From Trueperaceae bacterium (GTDB lineage: Bacteria; Deinococcota; Deinococci; Deinococcales; Trueperaceae), in the NCBI GenBank assembly GCA_019454765.1, contig JACFNR010000019.1, positions 1 to 44,084 of the forward strand: a stretch of DNA of 44,084 nucleotides, given 5' to 3'. Under the pieces are notes generated by a model. That model saw only the letters and a program-made list of their open reading frames with translations, was not told where the DNA came from and searched no databases. A program made the position numbers and the translations under genes. Positions 1-8,091 of the stretch are shown here, one piece after another (position 1 is the first letter of the stretch; each line of letters starts with the position of its first letter).

Positions 1-6
1 TTCCTC

Positions 7-83
<77 letters not shown>

Positions 84-107
84 ATGTTTTGCCGACCCTA
101 GGGTCGT

Positions 108-200
108 TGGCGGAGAGGGAGGGATTTGAACCCTCGATGGAGGTTTTGCCCCCATACTCCCTTAGCAGGGGAGCGCCTTCAGCCGCTCGGCCACCTCTCC
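108..200 (-). tRNA. tRNA-Ser (anticodon GCT)
   Basis: Class II tRNA on the minus strand. The acceptor GGAGAGG (200-194) pairs with CCTCTCC (118-112). The anticodon loop CTGCTAA carries GCT, followed by a long variable arm and a TTCAAAT T-loop. Discriminator G and encoded CCA finish at 108. It is the middle gene of the Ser-Ser-Arg cluster. Confidence 0.96.
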
Positions 201-254
201 GCGGTGTTCAACCGTCGACCGGGTCCCCGGCCGGCCTCGCCACTGACCTTACCT

Positions 255-344
255 TGGCGGAGGGTGAGGGATTCGAACCCCCGGACGAGTCTCCCCGTCT
301 ACGGTTTTCAAGACCGCCGCCTTCGACCGCTCGGCCAACCCTCC
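255..344 (-). tRNA. tRNA-Ser (anticodon TGA)
   Basis: Class II tRNA on the minus strand. The acceptor GGAGGGT (344-338) pairs with ACCCTCC (265-259). The anticodon loop CTTGAAA gives TGA, with a long variable arm, a TTCGAAT T-loop, and discriminator G plus encoded CCA to base 255. It is the promoter-proximal gene of the cluster. Confidence 0.96.
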
Positions 345-436
345 GGTCAACCTGCTACCAACCAGCTCGCGGCAGCTCCCCGTGTACCCGTCCGATACCC
401 GCCGCGGTGGCGTGGCGGGGCCGTCCGTACGGTCAG

Positions 437-467
437 CGTCGAGAAGTATACGCAGCGCTTCTCGACG
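437..467. repeat. perfect inverted repeat over the tRNA promoter
   Basis: CGTCGAGAAG (437-446) and CTTCTCGACG (458-467) form perfect 10-bp arms around 11 nt. The repeat covers the last part of the -10 box and most of the -35/-10 spacer of the tRNA promoter. That is where an operator would lie, but no regulator can be assigned. Confidence 0.6.
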
Positions 468-474
468 GTGTCAA
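445..474 (-). promoter_or_regulatory. sigma70-type promoter of the tRNA cluster
   Basis: On the minus strand a perfect -35 TTGACA (474-469) is separated by 18 nt from a -10 TATACT (450-445). Transcription would start near 438, about 95 nt ahead of tRNA-Ser(TGA). It is one of only two near-consensus two-box promoters I found; the other also drives a tRNA gene. Confidence 0.8.
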
Positions 475-550
475 CGACACGACACGACGACGCGAGCGGG
501 ATCTCGGTAGGGGCAGCAGCTCGGCGCTGCCAGCACCCTCTCGGATCTGC

Positions 551-556
551 TAACTT
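551..556 (+). promoter_or_regulatory. -10 box TAACTT, leaderless start at 562
   Basis: TAACTT fits TANNNT and lies 5 nt ahead of the ATG at 562. No Shine-Dalgarno sequence is visible, so transcription probably starts at the initiation codon. Confidence 0.5.
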
Positions 557-561
557 CTCCC

Positions 562-3489
562 ATGCCCCCGTTCTGCGGCCAAGAGGAGCATCTAGCTACC
601 CTTGCTTCGCGCTGGCAGGCGGTCAGCGAGGGTGGCGGTCCACGGGTGGTCGTCCTCCTGGCCGAGTCGGGTCTCGGCAAGACCCGCCTGGCACAGGAGT
701 TCTACGCGCGCACGGTGCGCGCCGGGCAAGGCGATGGTGGGTATTGGCCGCCGGAGCTGGGCGCAGATGGCGACAACCTCCTCGTGAATCCCCTTCCCGG
801 TAGTTGGAACGGTGCCGCGCGCATGCCGTTCTTATGGTGGGGCGTGCGCCTCTCGCCGCAGGTCGGCCGCAACCAGGTGACCACGGGGGCGCTGGCGGCG
901 CACGTGGACAGTCACCTGGTCCCGCACCTGGAGCCGTTCCACCGCGAGCAGCGCCACCGGCAGCGGCTCGCGCAGTTGGCCAAGGTGGGCGGTGCAGTGG
1001 CGCTGGACGCGGTGCTCGACCTGGTCCCCGTACTCGGCCTCATCAAGAAGGTGGGTGAGGTGGGGCTTGAACTCAAGGGGATCCACGACGGTTGGCGCGA
1101 CGACCGGCAAGCGCTCGACGCGGCCGCCTTGCTGGGGCGAAGGCGCGACTCCTTGGTGCGCCAGCTCATCGACGACCTCTCCAAGCTGTTCAACGGCCCT
1201 AGCGGCAGCACCGTACCCGCGGTCATCCTCATCGACGACGCGCAGTTCTCGGACGCCGACCCTGGCGTCAGCGCTTTCGTGGCCGCGCTCCTGACCGCCA
1301 TGACCGATGGCGGCTGGCCCGTGCTCCTGCTGGTGACTCACTGGGAGCGAGAGTTCGCGGCAGCCGGCCGCGACGGCGCCGAAGACGACGCTTCGGTGGC
1401 GGCCGCGTTGACGCGGTATGCCGGCCTTCGGCCCAACACGGTGGAGCTGTTGCACCTGAGGCCCATAGCCGGACTCGAACCGCTGGTGACGGAGCGTCTG
1501 CCCGGCCTGACGCCGCACCAGGTGGCCCGCCTGGTCGAGCGGGCAGGCGGCAACCCGCAGTACCTGGACGAGATCGTGCGTCTGGGCCTGGACCCGCGCA
1601 GCCGCAGGTGGTTCGAGGATCGCGACCCGAGTGGCGCCTTGACCGAGGACGGCCTCGAGGCCTTGCTCTCCAAGAGCGTGAGTCTTCAGGACGTGGTCGC
1701 TGAGCGTTTCGCCAGCAGCCCCGAGGGGGTTCAGAGGGCCGTGTCGTTGGCGGGCCTGCAGGGCGCTGAGTTCCTGGAGCCGCTCGTGCGCTTCACGCAC
1801 CTGCTCCTGGGAGAGCACGAGGTCTCGGGTGAGGAGGTCAGCGCTGCCCTCGCGGATGCCAGCGAGCGGTTCGGTTACCTGGCCTGGTTGGCGGAGGGGT
1901 TGGGGTCGTTCCGCCAGCGCATCTACCATGACGTGGCGCGCGAGTTCCTGCCCGCGTTCTACGGCGAGGCCGAGGCGCTGACCGCTCTGGGCACCGCTGT
2001 GCAGCAGCTCATGCTGGGCGAGCTCCCGCTGGACGTGGGGCAGGCCGGGTACCTCTCCTTGATGCGGTCGGCCGCCGCGCTGTTCGAGCGGTCGGACGAC
2101 GAGGAGCAGCGCCGCCTGGCCGCGCAGGCGTTGCACGAGCTTACGCGGTACGCCTCGGCCGCCGGAGAGCTGGAGGTGGCCCACCGCTTGGCTGTGCGGC
2201 AGGCGGAGCTGCTGGGGAGCATCTCCGACGAGCGCCTCGACGGTGACCTGAACTGGCTGCGCGGCGCCAACGACATCCTGGCCACGGCCGGCGACCGCGA
2301 GGCGCGGCGTCCCGTGCTCATCCGGCTCGTGCGGCTCGCGGGCCAGACGTACGAGGAGGGCGACGTGAACGCCTGGTCTGGCAGCCTCTACACGCAGGTG
2401 CTGCTCGACGTGGCGGAGTTCCACGAGGCGGCCGGCAACCAGGAACGGCGCGCTGACGCCTTGAGCACGGCGGTCGCGGTCATGCACGGCCTAGAGGGGA
2501 GCGAACCCGAGGCGGAGGTGCTGGAGGCATCGTTGCGGCTGCACCGCCTCTACGCTGCCTGGCTGGAGGAGCTCGGCGAGACGGGCGACGCGGCGGAGAC
2601 CTTACGGCACGCCCTCGGCATCGCTCAGCAGTTGCTGGGCCTGGACGACCACCCGGTGCGCCGGCTGCAGGTGGCTTCCGTGCAGAGCGAGGTGGGCGCG
2701 AACGCGCTCCTACGTGGCGACGTCCAGGCGGCGCTACTGGACCTGGAGCGGGCCACCGCCACGCTCCGGGAGCTCGCGGCGGGCGGCACGAACATCGATC
2801 TCGAGATCCGTCTCGCCATCGCCCTGGACCAGTTGGCGGACGCGTACGCGGCCACCGGCCGCATGCAGGAGGCGGAGGCCTTGTTGCTCGAGGTGCTGGC
2901 GGTCATGCGCCGGCACCTGAGCATGGCGCCCACCACGCCCAGGATCATGGCCAACGTCGCGGATTCGCTGGAGCGGCTTGCCGCCGTGCAGTGGCGGCGG
3001 GGCGACGGCGAGGGCGCTTGGTCGCGCATCCAGGAGGCGACCGCGGTGCGTAGGGCCGTTGCCGATTCGTCGGGCACGGTGCCCGACTTCGCGTTGCTCG
3101 GCTACTCCCTTACGCGCGCCGCGGAGGTGGCGCTCACCGTGGGTCACGCGGTGCAGGGCGAGGGTCTCGTGGCGGAGGCCCTGCGGCTGGCGCGCCTGGT
3201 GTGGGCGGGCGACACCAGCGCGCGGGCCGCCTGGCGCCTGATCTACGCCTTGAAGGTGGGCCTGGACCTGGCCCTGCGGCGCATGGACCTGACGGCGGCT
3301 CACGGGCTGTTGGCGGAGGTGGACGCCGTGAAGGGGCGCCTGGACGCCGAGGCGTTGGCGCCGGTGACATCCTACTTGCGAGCTCTGGAGGAGGGGCGCG
3401 CCCGCGTGTTGGAGGAGAGCGGCGACGCGGAAGGCGCCGCCCGGGCGCGCGCCGCGGCGCGGCTCGAGGGGCGCGGGTCCGTCAACTGA
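562..3489 (+). CDS. large P-loop (AAA/STAND-like) ATPase with TPR-like C-terminus
   Basis: 975 aa, soluble, with no signal peptide or clear membrane helix. The N-terminal 400 residues hold a P-loop at 34-41 (AESGLGKT, an A replacing the first G) and a Walker B strand VILIDDAQ near 221-228. This is the layout of AAA_16/STAND NTPases that sense or scaffold. A hydrophobic segment lies near 142-165 (ALDAVLDLVPVLGLIKK). The C-terminal half, about 470-975, is helical and Ala/Leu/Glu-rich with TPR-like helix pairs such as LRHALGIAQQLLGLDDHP and EAEALLLEVLAVMRRHL. It stands alone, divergent from the tRNA cluster. The sequence does not reveal the ligand or partner. A signalling or defence STAND role is possible but has no contextual support. 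Confidence 0.75.
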   Translation: MPPFCGQEEHLATLASRWQAVSEGGGPRVVVLLAESGLGKTRLAQEFYARTVRAGQGDGGYWPPELGADGDNLLVNPLPGSWNGAARMPFLWWGVRLSPQVGRNQVTTGALAAHVDSHLVPHLEPFHREQRHRQRLAQLAKVGGAVALDAVLDLVPVLGLIKKVGEVGLELKGIHDGWRDDRQALDAAALLGRRRDSLVRQLIDDLSKLFNGPSGSTVPAVILIDDAQFSDADPGVSAFVAALLTAMTDGGWPVLLLVTHWEREFAAAGRDGAEDDASVAAALTRYAGLRPNTVELLHLRPIAGLEPLVTERLPGLTPHQVARLVERAGGNPQYLDEIVRLGLDPRSRRWFEDRDPSGALTEDGLEALLSKSVSLQDVVAERFASSPEGVQRAVSLAGLQGAEFLEPLVRFTHLLLGEHEVSGEEVSAALADASERFGYLAWLAEGLGSFRQRIYHDVAREFLPAFYGEAEALTALGTAVQQLMLGELPLDVGQAGYLSLMRSAAALFERSDDEEQRRLAAQALHELTRYASAAGELEVAHRLAVRQAELLGSISDERLDGDLNWLRGANDILATAGDREARRPVLIRLVRLAGQTYEEGDVNAWSGSLYTQVLLDVAEFHEAAGNQERRADALSTAVAVMHGLEGSEPEAEVLEASLRLHRLYAAWLEELGETGDAAETLRHALGIAQQLLGLDDHPVRRLQVASVQSEVGANALLRGDVQAALLDLERATATLRELAAGGTNIDLEIRLAIALDQLADAYAATGRMQEAEALLLEVLAVMRRHLSMAPTTPRIMANVADSLERLAAVQWRRGDGEGAWSRIQEATAVRRAVADSSGTVPDFALLGYSLTRAAEVALTVGHAVQGEGLVAEALRLARLVWAGDTSARAAWRLIYALKVGLDLALRRMDLTAAHGLLAEVDAVKGRLDAEALAPVTSYLRALEEGRARVLEESGDAEGAARARAAARLEGRGSVN

Positions 3490-3637
3490 GCGAAGCGTCG
3501 ATGGCGCCGGGCGCGCCCAGCTGGGTCCCGGTGGTTCATCCGCCACGGCGCGCTTCGGTCGATGAGCCTATGGTGAGACGGTCAGACGCACGCCCAGCAC
3601 CCCGGCCGCCGTGCGCCGTGACGGAAGGTGGTGGCAC

Positions 3638-3907
3638 GTGAAGGCGTTACTGGTGATCAGCAACGGTAGGGGCATCATCGCGGAGGCCGACGACATGCAG
3701 GGCCTGCAGGCCGCTTACGACAAGGCCGTCGACTACCATCACGGTCACGTGGACGAGCACATGCCGCGCTCGGAGCAGCACTGGCCCGCGTTCGGCAGCC
3801 TCGGGGAGTGCCACGAGGAGGGCGTCACCGGCACCGTGTGCATCCTCAAGACCGACGACCTGCCCAACGCCGCCAAGGAGTACTACCTGGCCGGCTTCGT
3901 GGCGTAA
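3638..3907 (+). CDS. small hypothetical protein (89 aa)
   Basis: I do not recognise this family. The GTG at 3638 is chosen because GGAAGGTGG (3623-3631) sits just upstream as a ribosome binding site; an in-frame GTG at 3611 has none. The protein begins MKALLVISNG and is soluble, with acidic and His-rich stretches (DYHHGHVDEHMPRSEQHW, about 29-46), two Cys (about 56 and 66) and a compact C-terminus ending AAKEYYLAGFVA. The His/Cys content would permit metal binding, but no known motif is present. It lies 148 nt after the ATPase gene and converges on glmM. Confidence 0.7.
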   Translation: MKALLVISNGRGIIAEADDMQGLQAAYDKAVDYHHGHVDEHMPRSEQHWPAFGSLGECHEEGVTGTVCILKTDDLPNAAKEYYLAGFVA

Positions 3908-4001
3908 CAGCTCCGGGGGCCGGTGCGCCCGGGGGCGGGACGCTCGGCGTGGGCCGCGGCCGCGGGCCGCGTGGCGCTGCCGCCGGCGCCATCCGCCGCG
4001 G

Positions 4002-5402
4002 TCAGGTCTGGGTGGCGCGCTCGGCCGCGCCGGCGACCGCCGCCGCGACCTGATCGGTGAGGCGAGCGACCTGTTCCGGGTCGGCGCCCTCGACCATGAC
4101 CCGCACCAGCGGCTCCGTGCCGCTGGGTCTAAGCAACACACGACCGGTGCCCGCCAGTTCCGCCTCGGCGGCGTCGACGGCCGCCACCACGCCGGGGTCG
4201 GCTGCCACGTGGTCGCGCGCGCCGGGCGGCACCTTCACGTTCTTGAGTAGTTGCGGGTAGACGGGGATCTCGTCCATCCACGCCTCTAGCGGCTTGCCGG
4301 ATTTCCGCACGGCGGAGAGGGCGATCAACGCGGTGAGCATGCCGTCGCCCGTGGGGGCCTTGTCGAGGAAGAGGAGATGTCCCGACTGCTCGCCGCCCAA
4401 GGTGAGGTCGCGGCGCTTGAGCTCCTCGAACACGTAGCGGTCGCCGACCTTGGCGCGGTGCATGGTCACGCCGCGCTCCCGCAGGTAGTTCTCGGTGCCC
4501 ATGTTGCTCATCTGCGTGGCCACCAGGCCCTTCTCGCCCCGCGACATGGCGGCGATGGCGAGCATGTGGTCGCCCGTCACGACGCGGCCCTTGGCGTCGA
4601 TCAGGAGGGCGCGGTCGGCGTCGCCGTCGAAGGTGATGCCGACGTCGAAGCCGCCGTCCACCACGTGTTCGACGAGGGCCTCGGGGTGGGTCGAGCCGCA
4701 CGCCACGTTGATGTTGACCCCGTCGGGAGCGGCGTTGAGGACCTCGAGGCGGGCGCCGAGCTTGGCGAAGAGTTGTGGCGCGATGAGGTGGCTGGCGCCG
4801 TGAGCGCAGTCGACCACGACGCGCATGCCGTCGAGGTACGGAGCGTTGTCGAGCAGGTGCTTCACGTAGAGGTTGATGACGCTCGCGTCGGCCCCCGCCG
4901 TCGGGCCGGCCGCGTCCCAGGGTCGGGCCACCGTGACGCTGCCGATGCTGCTGCCCGAGACGGTGGGCAGGTCGTCGCCGGCCGTGCCGAGGCGGTCGAC
5001 GACCTGCTCGATCTCCGCCTCGATCTCGTCGGAGAGCTTCTCGCCGTTGCGGTCGAAGAGCTTGAGGCCGTTGTCGAGGAACGGGTTGTGGCTCGCCGAC
5101 ACCATGAGGCCGGCGTCGGCGCCAAGCGCGCGCGTCAGGAACGACACGCCGGGGGTGGGGAGCACGCCCAGCCACGTCACGTGGACCCCGCGCGAGGTCA
5201 GGCCGGCGGCGGCGGCGTGCGCCAGCATCAGGCCGGAACGGCGCGTGTCCATCCCGATGAGCACGTGCGGCGCGCCGCCGCCCGTCGGGTGGACGGTCTC
5301 GCCCACGGCCATCCCCAGGCGGAGCGCGAACGTGGCGGTCATCGGATGGACGCCCGCCACGCCCCGAACGCCATCAGTGCCGAAGTAGCGCCTTGCGAAC
5401 AT
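4002..5402 (-). CDS. glmM: phosphoglucosamine mutase GlmM
   Basis: Interconverts glucosamine-6-P and glucosamine-1-P in the cytoplasm on the route to UDP-GlcNAc for peptidoglycan. Of 466 aa, it begins MFARRYFGTDGVRG, the typical GlmM opening. The phosphoserine loop SASHNP puts the catalytic Ser at 104, the metal loop DGDADR is at 259-264, and the phosphate-binding loop RPSGTEPLVRV is near the C-terminus. The start at 5402 is preferred over upstream ATGs (5411, 5453) because it gives the family N-terminus and lies 7 nt after a TATCAT -10 box. polA ends 90 nt upstream. A second phosphohexomutase is at 36288. Confidence 0.95.
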   Translation of the reverse strand: MFARRYFGTDGVRGVAGVHPMTATFALRLGMAVGETVHPTGGGAPHVLIGMDTRRSGLMLAHAAAAGLTSRGVHVTWLGVLPTPGVSFLTRALGADAGLMVSASHNPFLDNGLKLFDRNGEKLSDEIEAEIEQVVDRLGTAGDDLPTVSGSSIGSVTVARPWDAAGPTAGADASVINLYVKHLLDNAPYLDGMRVVVDCAHGASHLIAPQLFAKLGARLEVLNAAPDGVNINVACGSTHPEALVEHVVDGGFDVGITFDGDADRALLIDAKGRVVTGDHMLAIAAMSRGEKGLVATQMSNMGTENYLRERGVTMHRAKVGDRYVFEELKRRDLTLGGEQSGHLLFLDKAPTGDGMLTALIALSAVRKSGKPLEAWMDEIPVYPQLLKNVKVPPGARDHVAADPGVVAAVDAAEAELAGTGRVLLRPSGTEPLVRVMVEGADPEQVARLTDQVAAAVAGAAERATQT

Positions 5403-5409
5403 GGGCAGC

Positions 5410-5415
5410 ATGATA
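5410..5415 (-). promoter_or_regulatory. -10 box TATCAT of glmM (leaderless)
   Basis: On the minus strand TATCAT is followed by 7 nt and the glmM ATG at 5402. It overlaps the alternative in-frame ATG at 5411, which argues against that start. Confidence 0.6.
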
Positions 5416-5492
5416 ACCGGGTCCGCCCGCGGTGGCCGGGCGAACGACGCCACGGGCTGGTAACGCCCCGCAGTTCAGCTCCGGCTTGCGGG

Positions 5493-8090
5493 CTACTTGG
5501 CGTCGAGCCAGTTGCGGCCCAGGCCGACGGCCGCCTCGAGCGGCACCTTGAGCTCCACCACGCCGGCCATGATGCCCTTGACCTCGGCGGCGGCGCTCTC
5601 CGCGTCGTCCTCCGGGACCTCGGCCACGATCTCGTCGTGCACCTGCAACAGCAGGCGTCCGCGGCGGGCAGTAAGCGCCTCCGCCAACTCGAGCATGGCG
5701 AGCTTCATGACGTCGGCGGCGCTGCCCTGGATGGGCATGTTGTAGGCAACGCGTTCTGCCGCGTCGCGCACGCTGCGGTTGGGGCTGAGCAGGTCCGGCA
5801 CCGCGCGGCGCCTGCCCATGATCGTCTCCACGTAACCCGTCTCGCGGGCGGCGGCCAGCGTGTCGTCGATGTAGGCCCTGACCTTGGGGTAGCGCTGGAA
5901 GTAGGTCTTGATGAAGGCGTCCGCGCGGTCGTAGCCGATCTCGAGCTCGCGGCTGAGTCGCTGCGCGGACATGCCGTACAGCACGCCGAAGTTGATGACC
6001 TTGGCCACGCGCCGCATGTCGCTCGTCACGCTGCCCGGCTCCACGCCGTACACGCCGGCGGCGGTGCTGCGGTGGATGTCCTCGCCGGCCTGGAACGCCT
6101 CGATCAGGGCGGGCTCGTCGGCGATGTGCGCGAGCATGCGCAGCTCGATCTGCGAGTAGTCGGCCACGAGGAGCAGGTGACCGGGTCCGGCCACGAACGC
6201 CCTGCGCACCTCCCGCCCGCGCGCCGTGCGCACCGGCACGTTCTGGAGGTTCGGGTTCACGCTGGAGAGGCGGCCGGTGGCCACGACCGCCTGCTCGAAC
6301 GTCGTGTGCACGCGGCCGCGGGCGTCGGCCAACGCCGGCAGGGGGTCGAGGTACGTGCCCTTGAGCTTGGCGATCTCGCGGTGCTCGAGCACGAGGTCGA
6401 CGGCCTCATGCTGGCCGCGCAGCGGCTCGATGGCGGAGAGCGCCGTGCTCTGCTTGCCCGTGGCCGTGCGGTGGCCCGAGGTCAACCCCAGCTTCTCGAA
6501 CAAGAGCCACGCCACCTGATCGCGCGAGGCGACGTTGAATGCGGCGTCGCCGGCGATGGCCTGCAGGCGCTCCTCCAGGGCGGCCAGCTCCGCCGCCGCC
6601 TCGGCCGACAGGCGCTCGAGGAGCTCCGTGTCGAGCGCGATGCCGGCCACCTCCATGTCGGCGAGCACCGCCTGCAGCGGCCGTTCGATACGGTCGTACA
6701 CCTGGCGCTGCGAGCCCCTGAGCCTGTCGCTCATGATGCGCAGCAGCTCGGCGCCCACCACGGCGTGCTCGCGGGCGGTGGTTCCCCACTCGCCTGCGCC
6801 GAGGCGCCTGGCCAACGTCTCGGCGCTCGCCCCGACCGAGTCGAGGAGGTAGGCCATCAGGAGCGGGTCGTCGCCCGGCACGGCTTCGACGCCGGCCATG
6901 CGCGCCGCCACCACGAGGGCCTTGGCGTCGGGCGCGTTGACCGCGCCTGCAACGTGGGGGGTCAGGTCGCCGCCCGGTGGGAGGGGCGCGGCCGCCACCA
7001 GGTGGCCGTCGCCCTCCTCGCCCGCCTCGACCGCCAGGGCGAGGTCCACCACGCGCGCGGCGGTGGGCCGCGCGTCGTCGAGGCGGTAACCGTACGACCA
7101 GGTGGCCGCGCGGTGGGCGGCGGCGCGCACCTCGGACCACGGCCCGGTCCTGAACGGCACGCGCTCCACCAGCCCGAGCTCGTGGAGGATGCTCCCGAAC
7201 TCCAGCTCCCGCAACGCGGCCGTGAGCTCGGCGCGCTTCACGCGCCGGTCGGCAGCCGCAGTGAACTCGAGGTCGACCGGGGCGGTCGTGACGATGCGCG
7301 AGAGCTCACGCGAGAGCTCGAGGTCGCCCAGGGAGGCGCGGATGGCGTTCGCCTGCGACGTGCTCGGCAGGTCGTCGAGGTTGGCCAGGACACCGTCCAG
7401 GTCCCCGTAGCGCGTGAGGAGGTTGCGCGCCGCGACGGGACCGATGCCCTTGACGCCGGGGATGTTGTCGGACGCGTCACCCGTCAGGGCCCGGTAGTCG
7501 ACCCACTGCTCCGGCGTCACGCCGTACTTCTCCGTGACGCCGGCGCGCGTCATGCGCTGCTTGCCGTCGGGGCTGACGACGGTCACGTTGTCGGTAACGA
7601 GTTGCAGGGCGTCGCGGTCGGCGGTGACGATGTCCACCGACCACCCCGCCGCGGCCGCGCCCGTCGCCAGGGAACCGATCAGGTCGTCGGCTTCCAGGCC
7701 CGGTTCCTCGACCCGCGTGACTCCCAGCAGGTCGACCAACGCCTTGATCGAGTTGAGTTGCAGGGGGAAGTCCTCGGGGGTCGGGGCGCGCTGCGCCTTG
7801 TACTCCTCGTAGCGCTCCTTGCGGAACGTGCGCGCGGGCGCGTCGAAGGCGACCACGAGGCTGTCGGTCGGGGCGAGGCCCTTCAGTAGCTCCAGCAGCG
7901 CGCGAACGAAGCCGAACACGGCGTTGGTCGGCCTGCCGCCGGAGGTCGACAGCTCGCGGATGGCGAAGTATGCCCGGTAGGCGAGACCGTGCCCGTCGAC
8001 GAGCACCAGGCGCCGCGCGGCGCCAGGAGGCGCCGGCTGCTCCGAGCCGAACAGCGTCGGCTGCTCCGGGCCGCGTCCTCGTTTCGCCAC
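5493..8090 (-). CDS. polA: DNA polymerase I (Taq-type)
   Basis: 865 aa; fills gaps and removes RNA primers. The N-terminal 5' nuclease shows DGHGLAYRAYFA, EADDLIG, TADRDALQLV and GDASDNIPGVKGIG. The middle domain has the fold-region sequence GDDPLLMAYLLD but no DxE-type metal motif, so it looks like the inactive 3'-5' exonuclease domain of Thermus aquaticus Pol I. The polymerase domain has motif A (DYSQIELRMLAHIA), motif B (RRVAKVINFGVLYG) and motif C (QVHDEIVAEVPE). The start is GTG, 1 nt after the stop of the upstream SDR gene, so translational coupling is likely. About 30 weakly conserved residues precede the nuclease domain. Confidence 0.96.
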   Translation of the reverse strand: MAKRGRGPEQPTLFGSEQPAPPGAARRLVLVDGHGLAYRAYFAIRELSTSGGRPTNAVFGFVRALLELLKGLAPTDSLVVAFDAPARTFRKERYEEYKAQRAPTPEDFPLQLNSIKALVDLLGVTRVEEPGLEADDLIGSLATGAAAAGWSVDIVTADRDALQLVTDNVTVVSPDGKQRMTRAGVTEKYGVTPEQWVDYRALTGDASDNIPGVKGIGPVAARNLLTRYGDLDGVLANLDDLPSTSQANAIRASLGDLELSRELSRIVTTAPVDLEFTAAADRRVKRAELTAALRELEFGSILHELGLVERVPFRTGPWSEVRAAAHRAATWSYGYRLDDARPTAARVVDLALAVEAGEEGDGHLVAAAPLPPGGDLTPHVAGAVNAPDAKALVVAARMAGVEAVPGDDPLLMAYLLDSVGASAETLARRLGAGEWGTTAREHAVVGAELLRIMSDRLRGSQRQVYDRIERPLQAVLADMEVAGIALDTELLERLSAEAAAELAALEERLQAIAGDAAFNVASRDQVAWLLFEKLGLTSGHRTATGKQSTALSAIEPLRGQHEAVDLVLEHREIAKLKGTYLDPLPALADARGRVHTTFEQAVVATGRLSSVNPNLQNVPVRTARGREVRRAFVAGPGHLLLVADYSQIELRMLAHIADEPALIEAFQAGEDIHRSTAAGVYGVEPGSVTSDMRRVAKVINFGVLYGMSAQRLSRELEIGYDRADAFIKTYFQRYPKVRAYIDDTLAAARETGYVETIMGRRRAVPDLLSPNRSVRDAAERVAYNMPIQGSAADVMKLAMLELAEALTARRGRLLLQVHDEIVAEVPEDDAESAAAEVKGIMAGVVELKVPLEAAVGLGRNWLDAK

Positions 8091-8091
8091 G

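Noticed and set aside
89-803. Open frames at 89-553 and 126-803 with EGFEPS/EGFEPP or RDSNPR-like peptides
   Set aside because: These are translations of the antisense strand of the tRNA genes, a well-known artefact.
832-2487. 551-codon minus-strand open frame
   Set aside because: It is antisense to the ATPase gene, with no domain and no ribosome binding site.
3908-4001. Palindromic GC-rich stretch between the 89-aa gene and glmM
   Set aside because: It may act as a bidirectional terminator, but GGCCGCGG repeats are expected at this GC content and there is no T-run, so it is not called.
4377-7889. 1170-codon plus-strand open frame
   Set aside because: It runs antisense to glmM and polA, whose proteins have complete motifs. 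High GC removes stop codons on the opposite strand.
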